NCBI GenBank assembly: GCA_001179505.1
Contig: CDMY01000356.1
Span: 95,875 to 159,874, forward strand
DNA from: Vitrella brassicaformis
Taxonomy: Eukaryota; Sar; Vitrellaceae
Length of the DNA: 64,000 bases
Direction of reading: 5' to 3'
Below are positions 37,887 through 49,092 of the stretch, one piece after another (the first letter of the stretch is position 1; the number at the start of each line of letters is the position of its first letter). The notes below the pieces were generated by a model that saw only the letters and a program-made list of their open reading frames with translations, ran no database searches and was not told where the DNA came from. Made by a program: the position numbers and the translations under genes.

Positions 37887-38222
37887 CGTGACGATACGAT
37901 GATTTGCTACGCTACGATGCCTCGATGGGAGTTACCTGAGAGCCAAGGAGAGAGAGGACAGTCCTGCGTCGATGAATGCTGCGCATTCCCTCCCTCTGTG
38001 TGAATTTCTGTGTGCTCCCTCTAAGACTTCCTTCGTTCCCTCTCTCCCCCTCCCTTCGTGTGACGAGCTTACCGCTGTAAGACGATTGCCGCTGGAAGCC
38101 AGGCAGGCTACCGAGCCTTAGCTTGTCGCAACTCGGACTCCGTGAAACCCCCCGAATTGTCGTTGGTTTTGCCGTTGAAAAAAAAGCAAGCTGATTCGTG
38201 ACCTCAGAAGGACTGGACCAGG
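37887..38222. promoter_or_regulatory. Shared divergent promoter region (SUVH / MYND protein)
   Basis: A 336-bp interval between opposite starts. It holds an ACGAGCTTA stretch near 38064 and TTAGCTTGTCGCAA near 38118, weak relatives of the AGCTCGCA motif of other pairs. No other signal was recognised. Confidence 0.35.
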
Positions 38223-40387
38223 ATGAGCACGGCCCCGGATTCAGCTGAAGAGCTGACGGCATTGCGGCCCTCCCATGACCCGCATGAGCGTCCAACCAGC
38301 GGCAAGGGCAAGCCCCCAGCGCATCCACCGCCCTCGGCCAAGGCGAAGCGGCGAGAGGAAAGGCGTTCGAGCCTGCCGGGCATGCAGGCGGCCAAGGCGG
38401 GAGACGTCTACGAGTTCGACGCCGCCACGCTGCCCGACACGGCCCCCTGTGTGGTGTGCGGCCAGCCGGCTGACGATGTCTGCTCCACGTGCAAGACGAC
38501 CTTCTAGTAAGTGACGGGACACGCGGACGAGCAGAGAAGCCCTGGTGGACAGGACAGGATTGCCTGCTTTGTCAAATGGTCTGCTGTTTGTTTGTGTGTT
38601 CAGCTGCTCCCCCGAGTGCCAGATGAAGGACTGGCCCAATCACAAGAAGATCTGCAAGCCGGTCAGGCAGATCAAGAAGGCACCGGACAAGGCAGAAGAG
38701 CCGACACAGCCGACGGCAGAGCAGCCTCCCACTGTGAGCGAGGAGAGGGAGAGACCGGTCACTCCTATTTCTCCTTCCTCGCCCTTGCCGCCAGCACCGC
38801 AACAGCAGCCAACACAGGCATGGCTCCCTCCCCCCTTCCAGCACCCCACTCAAGCCGCACCGAAGGAGCCGCCCGAGAGGCGATACGCCCCCACGCCCTT
38901 CGTCGGTTCAGGGTGTAGCGAGGGATGCAGCCGTCAGGCTGCAGACCCACACACCGTCATCTACCCTGTCAAGCAGCAGCAGCCACAGCTACAGCCACAG
39001 CCACAGCAGCAGCCGGCAGCAGAGGCGGCACCAGCCCAGGATGAGAGGGGAGGGGTCTTTGGGACTTGTTCGGTGTGTCGTCGGCCGGCCGACAAGGTCT
39101 GTGGTCGGTGTGAGAGCGTCGTGTACTGCTCCGCCAGCTGCCAGAAGAAGGACTGGCTCAGCCACCGCAGGCACTGCGAGCGACTCAGACGGAGGCTGAG
39201 GCACTCCACCGGCCCCGGGCCGCTGGGCGAACCCTCATCCGCCACACCAGACGAGGATGATTCCGACGGCCAAGGCATACGCAGGGCATTCCGCGCCCCG
39301 TCGTCTCGCCGCATCCCCGCTGCCCGATGCATCGTGTGCGGTCGGCACGCAACCACTCTCTGCGGCGGATGCCGCGCGGTGTCCTACTGCGGCCCGACAT
39401 GCGAGAAGGAGCACTGGCTGACGCACCGGCAGGTGTGTCGGGGGTTGCAGGCGCCCCCTCCCTCCCTGCGCCGCACACAAGACTACCCATCCGACGACAC
39501 AGATGGTGGGGCTGGGGCCGGGCCGCCACCGACGGCCGAGCGGCAGGTGGCAGAGGGCCAGGGCGGTGTGTGTGGGTGGTGCGGACGGCCTGCTCGGCGG
39601 CTGTGTGGAGGTTGTGAGAGGGAGGTGTACTGTTCCCTCGAGTGCCAATCCCACGACTGGCCGCACCACCGCATCTTCTGCTCCAAGAAACGGCCGTCGA
39701 AGCGCAGACCGTCGGAGGGGCGGATGGGCGTGGCAGTGATGCCCTCTGCCTGCGGGCCGTGTGCCCACTGCGGACGGCTGTGCGACCACTTGTGTGGCGG
39801 GTGCAAGGCCGTCTTCTACTGCTCCAAGGAGTGCCAGCACCGAGACTGGGCCACGCACCGGGCTGTCTGCTCACAAGTGCCCAGGAGGACTGTTGAGCGG
39901 CCGACACAGCAGCCAATGGACGTACCTCTGACCTTCCCGAGGTCACGCAACGACCCTGAGGGCATGGAGTGGTGTCGCGTGTGTGATCGGCCGGCGGAGC
40001 TCGTGTGTCCGTTCTGCCAGCGGGTCTTCTACTGCTCCCCCTGGTGTCAGCACTTGGACCGCCCAAGACACCAGCACGAGTGCTTCCCATCGCTGTCGCC
40101 CCAGCGACCCCCACCGATCCCCTTTCTCCCCTACCCTTCGCAGCAGAGGTCCCCACCGTTTCCCTCTGCCTGGTCGTCATATGGCGGCATTCGGTCGCCA
40201 GCCCGGCCCCCATCTCCGTCGGCGGGCACTGACCTGGCCTCGATGGACCGGCCACCATCACCGCCAATCATGCGGCCCCATCGTAACAGCAACGGCCTGC
40301 AGGTCGGGGCGTGCCTACGCGTCCATCTCTATGTATTTGTGGTTATTGCCATTCCGTATACATCTACAATTGGTTGGCCTGCCTGTG

Positions 40388-40418
<31 letters not shown>

Positions 40419-40495
40419 AGGGTGATAAGCACTGGACAGGACCCCCTCTCAGCTCGCCGCCGGCTGTGTGGGACCATCGCGATGACGAACAGTGA
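38223..40495 (+). CDS. Protein with six MYND zinc fingers
   Basis: Three exons (38223-38506, 38604-40302, 40421-40495) give 685 residues. Six MYND-type fingers (CxxC...CxxC..YCsxxCQxxDWxxHxxxC) lie at about 38449-38655, 39070-39178, 39325-39438, 39571-39681, 39757-39870 and 39976-40083. Examples are VYCSASCQKKDWLSHRRHC and VFYCSKECQHRDWATHRAVC. The first finger is split by intron 1. The sixth has RPRH in place of WxxH (QHLDRPRHQHEC). Linkers are Pro/Gln/Ser-rich and disordered, with a PQLQPQPQQQ tract near 38.99 kb. No SET, ankyrin or catalytic domain was found. MYND fingers bind short Pro-rich peptides, so a scaffold or co-regulator role is inferred. Six in one protein is unusual. Confidence 0.85.
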
Positions 40496-41446
40496 CAAAA
40501 GGATTGTGTCCTTGTTGCTGCATCCATGTGTGTGTGGGTGGATGGGAACTCGTTATCTTGGGCTCTGACGAGGTGCTTTGTTTCGACTTTGAGACGTATT
40601 TGTGGGTGGGTGGGTGGATGAGTCAGTCGAGGCTTTCGTGTCTGTCGCGTTTTGCATGACACCACGCCCTGCCTGCGTCCAGGCCAGGCGGATGTGATGA
40701 TGTGTGTGTATTGATTGACCAATGTTGGTTGACAAATCATGATTCACTCGACGATATGATGCATCAGTCGGTCGGTCATCAGTCAGTCCACTCACTCACT
40801 CACTCATCGGTCTTGTCGGCCAGCAAGTACAGTCAGTGCACGAATCGCGGCAACTGCCTGTCTGTCTGTCTTGTCTGATGATCCCTGTCTGCCTCTTTGC
40901 CTCTCTGCTGCTGCCTGTCTGTCTGTCTGTCTGTCTGAGGTGAAGAAGGGCTGAGTGGGAGTGCATTCTCCTACTCCCTTCGCACACGCACACGCACATA
41001 CACACACACACACACACATGGATGAAACTCACATGAGCACAACGAACGGAAGACGTGCACCGGGTCCGTTGCAGCCTCGCCCAGCCTGCACCAAAACTGC
41101 TCCTACGATGGTATGTCTGCCTGGCGTGTGTCATCTCCTGCTTTATGTTCAGCGTCGCCAAGCTTGATACGGACCTCTACGGGCAACAGACGTAAGCTCA
41201 TAGAGGCCTATACCAAGCTGCTGCATGACATAAAGCAGGAGACGACCACGCTTCAAGGCCTTGCTCGATTATGTCTTGTCCATCCCCCCTTCCCCCCCCC
41301 CAACACAAGGAAAAAACCAACACAACCCTCACCAACACAACAGCGAGCATTTAAACGCCCTACACCCAATCTCAGCCCAGCAACTCTTCATCCATCCACA
41401 CACGCAGGCAATGCACCCATTGACGGCTTGCCTCCCTCTGCTCCAT
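40496..41446. other. Non-coding convergent spacer
   Basis: The spacer contains TCTG and CACA repeats (about 40857-41015) and no supportable exon. It separates the 3' ends of the MYND and ATP synthase c genes. Confidence 0.6.
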
Positions 41447-42153
41447 CTAGGAGTAGAGGAGGAGTGCGGCCATGAGTACGACGACAATGCCGAGGAACTC
41501 CAGGAAGCCCATACCGATGAGGGTGTAGGTGAAGAGGTCCTCCTTGATCGACGGATTGCGCGCCGTGCCGCTCACCAGGGCCGCGAACAGGCTGCCGATA
41601 CCTTGCGCCACGCCGCCCACTGCCATCAGGGCGATGGCCGCACCCAGAGTGGCCACGCCGGCCTCGTGACGCACCTGCAGGGCCGTGCAGCCGCCCGATG
41701 GATGGTGGAGGGTCAACGCCAACACCTTGCTCTGGCTCAGAGGGGTCAGCCCGCCTGCACCAAGGCACACAGAACAGAAAGAACAACATGGTGAGTGAGC
41801 GGATGGTTGTTGCCTGTGTGTGGCGTGTTTCTGTCTGTGTTTGTGACGGTACAGTTGTTGTTGAGGCTGAGTGCCCGTGGCTGTGTGGATGGCTGGGGCT
41901 GCGTGAGGGGCTTCTGAAACATCGGGGACGTTGAGAACTTACGGCACACCAGCGTGTGACTGATACACACACACATCCACACACAACCACAGCACAGATG
42001 CAGAGGGAGACAGAGACCTCCTTCATCGCTGCCTGATCTGGTGGCCGTCTGTATTGCTTACGCCATGGAGAATGATCCGAGCTGGAATGAGCGGCTGCAC
42101 GACGGCAGCGCCATGCTGCGGGGGATCACCCTCGACGCAATGCTGCCGAACAT
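41447..42153 (-). CDS. ATP9: Mitochondrial ATP synthase Fo subunit c precursor
   Basis: Three exons (42153-42062, 41959-41853, 41754-41447) give 168 residues. The start at 42153 opens a textbook mitochondrial presequence, MFGSIASRVIPRSMALPSCS, which continues across two introns (VCRKFSTSP). The mature hairpin begins near GVATLGAAIALMAVGGVAQG, with the polar loop SGTARNPSIK and second helix GMGFLEFLGIVVVLMAALLL. Glu152 in the second helix is the proton-binding carboxylate. A ring of these subunits forms the rotor of mitochondrial ATP synthase. The gene is nuclear, as in apicomplexans and their relatives. It is head-to-head with the cytidylyltransferase-like gene, 161 bp away. Confidence 0.93.
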
Positions 42154-42314
42154 GTTGGCGAGGGCTAAGGCGGCAGATTTGGCGACAGACGAGGCTCACA
42201 GCACTGCAGCAGACGGCCGAAATGCCTTCTTTTCTCGCAAGAGCTCGCAAGATGGTGCAGCAAGAGCTCGCAAAAAACGCGAAAGGTTTATCGCTTTACA
42301 GCTGAAGGTAGACG
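42154..42314. promoter_or_regulatory. Shared divergent promoter region with two GAGCTCGCAA motifs
   Basis: In 161 bp, GAGCTCGCAA occurs twice in direct orientation, at 42241-42250 and 42264-42273, with a shorter TCTCGCAA just before (42233-42240). Repetition of the same ten bases in so short a space argues for a functional site. It resembles motifs in four other divergent spacers. Confidence 0.55.
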
Positions 42315-43681
42315 ATGGCAGCATCAGCATCAGCAGGTGGAGTAGATGTTGACGAGACTGTGGCCAAGCGATACCGGCGTGATGTGCCCGACGGCATGTC
42401 TTCGCTCCAGCCCGTGCACCTGTACATGGATGGGGTGTTTGATTTCGTCCACGCCGGCGACATGGAGGCGTTTCAGAGGGCGCGGGAGGAATACGGGTAC
42501 GCGCACCTCACTGTGGGGGTCACATCGGACGCGGAAACGGAGGCCTTCACCGGCGCCCCGCCCGTGCTGAGCCGCCAGCAGAGGGCTGACGCGCTCAGGC
42601 AGATTAAAGGAGTGGATAAGGTCAGCAAATCGCCAAATAGACCGATAGATAGGCCCCCATCACCTAGCTGTTCATCTCCTTCCCTCCCACTGTGAATATG
42701 CTTTGCTTGCTGTGTGCAGGTGGTGTGCTGCCCGTGGATCATCACCCCCGAGTTTTTGCGCAAGCACGGCATCCACTACGTGTGCCTGGCGCCCAGCAGC
42801 AGCACCCTCTACCGCTACGGGACGGACCTGCCGCGCGATGAGGTGGACATGATCCGGCAGCATCTGCAGGGCGGGGGGTGGGTGCGCCACAGCAGCAGCA
42901 CCCTCTACCGCTACGGGACGGACCTGCCGCGCGATGAGGTGGACATGATCCGGCAGCATCTGCAGGGCGGGGGGTGGGTGCGCCACCTGCCGCCCACGCC
43001 ACACAGCTACCTGTCGAGCGCCAACCTGATCGCCAAGATCATCAGACACAGATCCCACTTCATCGCAAACGCACTGGTAGGTACCCTCACTTTGACGCAC
43101 TGCACTAGAGTGCGCCAACACCAAAACATGCATACAGGTGGATGGGATGGATGTGTGTATGGTATGTGTCTGTCACACAGGCTGAGGGCTCCCGTCCGTC
43201 TGACCTTGCCGTGAGCTCCCTGCTGGCGTCTCGTGTGCGGCTGTCGTGTGCCGTCCACACCATGGCCCGCCGTTTCATGGACGGCCTGGAGGGCCTCACC
43301 AAGACCGCCCTCCCAGTGGGCTGCCGATTCGACCAGGGCGTCGACGCCATCTGCGACACCATCGCAGCCAAGATGAGCAGCAGCAGGGGCAGGCCGCCAG
43401 CACCGTTAGCCGCTGAGGACCAGCCACCCAAGCCGATCCCACCATCCCCCAACACACCGGACATCGCGGCCGCTGCATACGAGCGTCGCGGGTCTCGCTC
43501 CGTGGCTGCTGGTGCTCCTGCTGCTGCCGCTGCTGCGGGTGCGGGTGTGGTGCCTCGCCACGGTGTGTCGTCGGATGACGACATGTTTGCGGCGCCTTCA
43601 GCCGAGGAGGAGGCGGCCATGCGGGGGGTAAAACGGTCGCGGGCTGCCATGAGGGAGGAGCAAGTCGAGGAACTCAGATGA
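42315..43681 (+). CDS. Cytidylyltransferase-like protein (phosphocholine/phosphoethanolamine type) with degenerate active site
   Basis: Three exons (42315-42620, 42720-43076, 43181-43681) give 387 residues. Residues 34-190 follow the choline-phosphate cytidylyltransferase fold: VHLYMDGVFDFVHAGD, LTVGVTSDAETEAF, RADALRQIKGVDKVV and PWIITPEFLRKHGI. The nucleotide-binding HxGH motif reads HAGD (His46, Asp49), so the second His is lost. The usual RTEGIST motif is replaced by PHSYLSSANLI. Active enzymes make CDP-choline or CDP-ethanolamine for phospholipid synthesis, but this copy may be inactive or altered. A perfect 96-bp tandem repeat (42795-42890, 42891-42986) duplicates 32 residues in frame (128-159, 160-191). 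The C-terminal part is Ala/Arg-rich, and no amphipathic membrane helix was identified with confidence. Confidence 0.75.
42795..42986 (+). repeat. Perfect 96-bp tandem duplication inside an exon
   Basis: Two identical 96-base units (42795-42890, 42891-42986) each encode a segment beginning SSSTLYRYGTDLPRDEV and ending GGGWVRH. No difference is seen between them, so the duplication is recent, gene-converted or an assembly artefact. Confidence 0.95.
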
Positions 43682-45709
43682 TCAGGAGGAGGAAGGCGTC
43701 TGAAGTAAATCAGTAAGTATGTATTGGAGTGGCCGATGGACCGACGGACAAGAGATGGATGGATGGATGGATGGAGGCACACATACGCGACAGACGTGTT
43801 GTTGGGTGATTGACTGATTTTTCATGTATGTGGGTCGGGTCGGCTGGCCGGCTGTGGTGAGTGAGGTGGGTGAGCTGAAATTCCCGCCCGCCTTGTGTGG
43901 TGTGTGACGTCACAAGGTGACTGACTGACGATGTGTGTGTGGATCGATGGATTGGTGGTGGTGTACAACAAATACCTACCTTGGTTTGGATGGCATCTGT
44001 GTGTCCGTGTGTTTTTCTTTCAAGCTAGTTGGTTGTGGCTTCATTACAACAAGGTCACACAGGCAGGAGGCAGGCAGGCGCGGAGGGCGCTTTGGTCAGT
44101 TTAGTTGCCGCCACCGCAACGCAACAACAAGGGCCCTCATAACTGGCAGACGAGAACTAAGAGTGGACTTGTATGTCCGTGTATTCTACATACTTGATAG
44201 GCACACTGGTCTGGTCTGCAGGCAGGTGTGCATGTCTGTCTGTGAAGTTGTTTTCCCAGCGAGACACATGTGTCTGTCTGTCTGCACCGACTGGTGGGAT
44301 GGGTGGATGGCGTGGCCGTGGACGTGCGAGAGTTGGACGAACTGCAATTGATGAATGAGGCCAGGTCCGTCCGGTGTGCATACTTACATGTCCATCAGCC
44401 ACACAGATCCATCCATCCACAGAGACGCAGACAGGTGTTAGTCAGTCAGTCAGTCAGTCAGTACAAGCATCAACACACACCAACACCAACAAACAGCACG
44501 ACAGACAGACAGACAAACAGACGCTGTGCGTGCGCTTCTCAGCACGCTTCATGCACCTTCATCTCCCGTCGTCGCTTCTTTTTCTGTTCATGCCATCTGT
44601 CGGCCTGGCCGCAGTGATGGGTCTCCGTCAGGATGGGGATGCCAACCTGACGGAGACCCTCCATTCAGGCAATCCGACAGCTGACATGGAACGGAGACGG
44701 ACAAGCCATTGCGATCCCCCCCACACACTTGCTGCCTCTGCCTGCCCATCGTCACCCACCCAATGTCACGTACCTTACTACATCCCTGCCTGCCTGCCGC
44801 GGCTACTGCTGCATCCACCTAGCTACCAACATGCATATGCCCCCACCGGGGGTGCAGTGAGTGAGCGGTAAAGCCCTCAATCGTTCAACCAGCCAACCAG
44901 CCAGCCAGCCAGCCAGCGACCAGTCTACCACGAGACGCCAAGCCAGAACCAGCGGACTCACCATAAGCTCATCATTCATAATAAAAGCAACGAGCCCAGC
45001 CCCCCTCCCCTCTCTCGCGCGGGGCGCCCCTTCGTCACTCACGCAGTCCATCATTGTTTGCTTAAAAGCGTCTGTCTTTGTTACGCACACAGACACCTAC
45101 CCACCCACTTACCATACGCTCGATCGTGTACATGTAAAAAGACCGCCCATGCCGTGCATGCCATGCCATGCATGCCTCACCCCATCCACCACACCACACA
45201 CATGGGGAGGGGAATCTGAAATAAATAAAGGACAACCTACGCACTCTACATGCACACACGCCTCGCCTCGCCCCGCCTCGCCTCGCAGTAAGCAAGCAAA
45301 GTCGCAGTAGTAAAGCAGGAGGGCCATTGATTGATTCATTCACTCACTGTACACATCCATCGATCGGCACCCAACCCACACAATCGCCCGCCCGGACACG
45401 CAGCCACATGTATGTAGCACAAAACAACGGGCCGGCCGATGAGACATGAAGTCAATGAGGGGGTGGCGTCACATGAATGACATGACGTGATACGCACGAT
45501 GAAAGACAAGAAGAAGAAATGACGGTCATGTGTTGTGTATATAGTGCACCCAGCCAGCCCAGCCCAGCCAGGATGTATTGCTTGTATCATCGTGTGTGTA
45601 CTATAAAGGACAAATACCACGCAACGCAACGCAACGTACCACACCACACCACACCCTCCCCACCCTCCATCCATCCCTCCCTCCCCCTCTGCCACCTGTC
45701 TACTCTACT
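43682..45709. other. Long non-coding convergent spacer
   Basis: About 2 kb between 3' ends. It is dominated by GGATGGAT, CAGTCAGT, CCAGCCAG and ACACC repeats. The only structured item noted is a 14-bp hairpin at 44619-44659. No gene is supported. Confidence 0.6.
44619..44659. other. Perfect 14-bp inverted repeat (hairpin) in a spacer
   Basis: GGGTCTCCGTCAGG at 44619-44632 is followed by a 13-base loop and its exact complement CCTGACGGAGACCC at 44646-44659. The stem is GC-rich and lies in otherwise repeat-like spacer DNA. It could fold in RNA or as a cruciform. No transcript evidence is visible. Confidence 0.7.
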
Positions 45710-46637
45710 CTACACACTCCCAAGGCTGCCGAGTGTCCCCTCGGTTCTCGGCGACACATTCAGGTTGGTCCCCGTCTCCACCACCATCGACCCAGGCAGC
45801 GACGAAGACACATTGTCGTCCCCCAGTAAGGACGGTGCCTTGCCGGTGTCGCCATCCGCCGGGGTGCTCTGCACGAGCCGCTCCACCTCGGCCGCGGTGG
45901 CCCGCCCGCTGTTGGCTGGGAGGGTGAGGTTGCGCCGGGTCGATCGGGCGGTGGTCTCGGTGTCCTCGTAGTCGTGCTCGCGGCCGTTCTCACGGTCACG
46001 GAAGGAGAGGGTTCGGCTCTTGCGCGTGATGCCACAGATGTCGCGCATCGAGGCATCGGGCGGGGCCTCGTTGACCTGTACGTACAGAAATGGGGAGAGG
46101 GGATGTGCACTCGTGCAGTGCAGTGGGTGGGTCTGGTCTATGAGTGTGTGTAGGTTACCTCCTTGTCAACGATTGCGGTCATGGCGGCCTGTGCCTCGGT
46201 GTTGTCCTCGATACCCTGCAGGAACTCGTTGTAGTCTATCGTGCCGTTGCCGTCCTTGTCGAAACTGCTGATCAACGCCTCGATGTCACCCTGCACACAC
46301 ACACACACACACACGCAAAGCCACACGTGCGTCTCTCGCGTGTGTGTGGGGTATTGGAGTGGTGTGTTGTGTCGACCACCGTGTGTCTGACCTTGAATCC
46401 TTCGCCCAGGACGTGTTTGAGCTCCTCGGCCGAGATGGTGCCGCTGCCGTCGAGATCGAACTTGCGGAAGAGGCGCTTGACGGCCCCCTCGTGCAGCTTG
46501 ACGCGTGTGTAAAGCATGGCGGCGATGAACTCGGTGTACTCTATCTCGTTGTCACCCGTGTCGTCCAATGCGCTGTAGGATCGACACTCACACCCAGAAA
46601 GGGGAATGCACTAATGTGTTCGGTGGATGGAGTGCTA

Positions 46638-46675
<38 letters not shown>

Positions 46676-48293
46676 TGTGTGTACTCGAATATTTGTTCGA
46701 TCTCTTCGTCTGAGATCTTGAGGTGCTCGAGACACACCGACTTGAAGTCTTCCAAGGTGATGGTGCCCGTCTCTGGGGACAGCACAGAGACATTCACACG
46801 CACATCCACACAGCCACATCCACAGCTGTATGCGGTGCACCTGCCTCTCTGCAAGGAATATATAAGTGGTGGGTGGAGGTCACTCACTCCCTTTGTCGAA
46901 GGCGAAGAAGAGGTTGCGCACTTCGTCGATCTCATCCGACGTCAGCGCGTAGGCCATGACCGTCATGCACGCACGCTTCAACCGCTTCATGCCCGAAAAA
47001 CTGACGACAGACAGACAGGCCACACACCATCCACACACTCTCCCTCCCTCCCTCCGTCCCTCTATCTGTCTGTCTGTGTCCCTCGCTCCGCTCACTTTTT
47101 GATGGCCTGCAGGGCGTTCTTGAGTTCGCCGCCAGGAGCCGCTGCGTTGTCGGCGTCGACGCTCTCGACACGCTTGAGGTCGTGGCGCGACATGGTGGCC
47201 ATCCAGGGGTGCTTGAGGGCCTGCTTGGCGGTCATGCGGCGGGTGGGGTCCATGCTGAGACACTTGCGGACGAAGTCCTTGGCCTCGAAACTCACTGACT
47301 TCCATCTGAATGAACCACACACACAGAGGGACGGACAGAGAGAGAGAGAGAGAGAGAGAGAGAACCAATGGCGTGTAAGGAGGAGAGGGGTGTTTTGTTA
47401 CTAAGTTACATTGAGGATCTCATGGAGTATGCGCCTTGTCTGATGAGTTTGAGGGTCTCCTTCTTGCTTTCGCCGATGAAGGGCGGGACACCCGCCAGCA
47501 GCATGTACACAATCACACCCATCGCCCACATGTCCACAGCTACACAACAGACACACCATACCAACATACACACCCACACACCACACCACACACAAACAAA
47601 CAAACAACCAGGGTTAGGCAGCCAGCCAGGCGCCCATGATTGTGTGTGTGCGTCTGTGTAGTCACCCGTCGCGTAGTCGCCTCTGAGTGTTTCTGGCGCC
47701 AGGTAGTAGAGAGTGCCGACGATCTGCATCGTGTCCGATGGGCGCAGGTCCAGGTAGCGCTTGCTGAACCCAAAGTCGATCAACTGCAGACACAATGAAC
47801 CACACACACACACATCTCTCCTACAGACGCTCTCCACACACTTTAGTGTGTGTCCTGGATCCATGTGACGGCCGTCACTTGACTTGCCTTGAGTTTTGCG
47901 TCTGGTTCTTTGGACTCGTAGAGGAAGTTCTCCAGCTTGAGGTCGCGGTGGATGATCTTCCGGTGGTGCAGGTACGCCACAGCCTGCACATACACACACG
48001 CATAGCATAGCATAGGGGCAGATCGATGGATCCATCACTCGCAGATATGACGATTCTGCGTGTGCCGATGTGACTGACTGACTGACGCCCCGCACCCACC
48101 CACCAGGAGCATCTCGTATGTGGCTCTCTGTGCGTCCTTTTCGGTGTAGTTTCTCTTCTTGCTGAGCCGATCGTACAGCATGCCGCCCGCCATGTACTCC
48201 ATCACCAAATACAAATTGTTCTCGTCCTGGTTGACGGAGAACACACACACACGCACACACACACTCAGGGGCCTGATTGGATGCCGTCACGCC

Positions 48294-48327
<34 letters not shown>

Positions 48328-48825
48328 CCTGTGTGAGTGAGTGGCTGGCTGACCTCGAATACGTCGATGAGTCGGGCTATGTTGGGGTGGTCTAGGTCGA
48401 GGTAGAGTATGGCCTCGTTCTTGAGCATCGTCATGGCCTCCTCGTCGGCGCCGCTCTTCTTGAAAGACTTGACGGCGAACTGTTTGCCGTCACCCTTGGA
48501 CCTCACCAGCTTCACAGGACCGCTGAACCCTGCCCTGCGCACACACACACACGAGCAGAGGATCAGTGTGTCTGTTTCTGTCATGCGATGGATGGATCTA
48601 CATGGCAGACTGACTGCCTTACCCGAGGACCTTGTCGAGCGGCTCATAGTGGTCCCATATGCTCCCCACACTCACGCGCGAGCCAAGGTAGTATGGGTAT
48701 CGCCCCTTGCTGGCGCTCTTCTTGGCGCCGCTCTCCTTGATCAGTCGCGCTGTCCGCAGGCGGCTCTCACGCCGCTCGTACTCCTCAGTCGTGAGCTCCT
48801 CCTGCCTGCTGCAGCACGCACCCAT
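45710..48825 (-). CDS. Calcium-dependent protein kinase (CDPK) with C-terminal extension
   Basis: Twelve exons on the minus strand: 48825-48623, 48534-48354, 48226-48104, 47983-47888 (GC donor), 47783-47666, 47539-47410, 47305-47096, 47000-46888, 46772-46685, 46572-46392, 46290-46159, 46075-45710. They give 646 residues. MGACCSRQ at the start fits N-myristoylation at Gly2 plus palmitoylation at Cys4/5, so membrane attachment is likely. Kinase motifs are GAGFSGPV (68-75), Lys90, HRD 181-183 and DFG 204-206, then the APE motif in YLAPETL. Four EF-hands follow, with loops near 388, 424, 460 and 492. The first (DKGKTGTITLED) lacks usual acidic ligands. A 120-residue Ser/Thr/Arg-rich tail follows the last EF-hand, which is longer than in typical CDPKs. 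The family turns Ca2+ signals into Ser/Thr phosphorylation in plants and alveolates. Confidence 0.93.
46637..46681. repeat. Compound CT/GT dinucleotide repeat in a CDPK intron
   Basis: A CT run passes directly into a GT run. On the gene's strand this is an AC then AG run just after the donor at 46684. Confidence 0.9.
48294..48327. repeat. TCTG microsatellite inside a CDPK intron
   Basis: About eight tandem TCTG units lie within the second CDPK intron. The same tetramer ends many introns in the window (for example 40389-40419). Confidence 0.9.
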
Positions 48826-49092
48826 GACCGAACCGACAGACTCGGGTCTGGATCTCTGTCGCCGGGGCAGTCAAAACCTCTCAGATCTTCCGACCGAGGT
48901 GATCGCTGGTACGCTCACTGGATGCAGGGAGGGAGCTGGCGGGAGATCTTGAGATGCTTTTACAAAGCTCGCACTATCTGCGAGCTTAAAGGGAACCAGA
49001 AGCTGCGCTCCGTGTGGGCTGCATCGCCGTTGAATGCATTGAAATCGGACAAGACGATGTGATGTAAGTGAGTGCAACTCGACTGCTTCCAC
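48826..49092. promoter_or_regulatory. Shared divergent promoter region with AGCTCGCA inverted pair
   Basis: The 267 bp between CDPK and PqiA-like starts contain AAGCTCGCA-CTATC-TGCGAGCTT (48965-48987), a perfect 9-bp palindrome with a 5-bp spacer. Such a symmetric site could bind a dimeric factor and serve both directions. Confidence 0.55.

Noticed and set aside
40389-40420. Regular short repeats (GTCT)n as a CRISPR-like array
   Set aside because: Simple tetramer microsatellite without spacers, in a eukaryotic intron.
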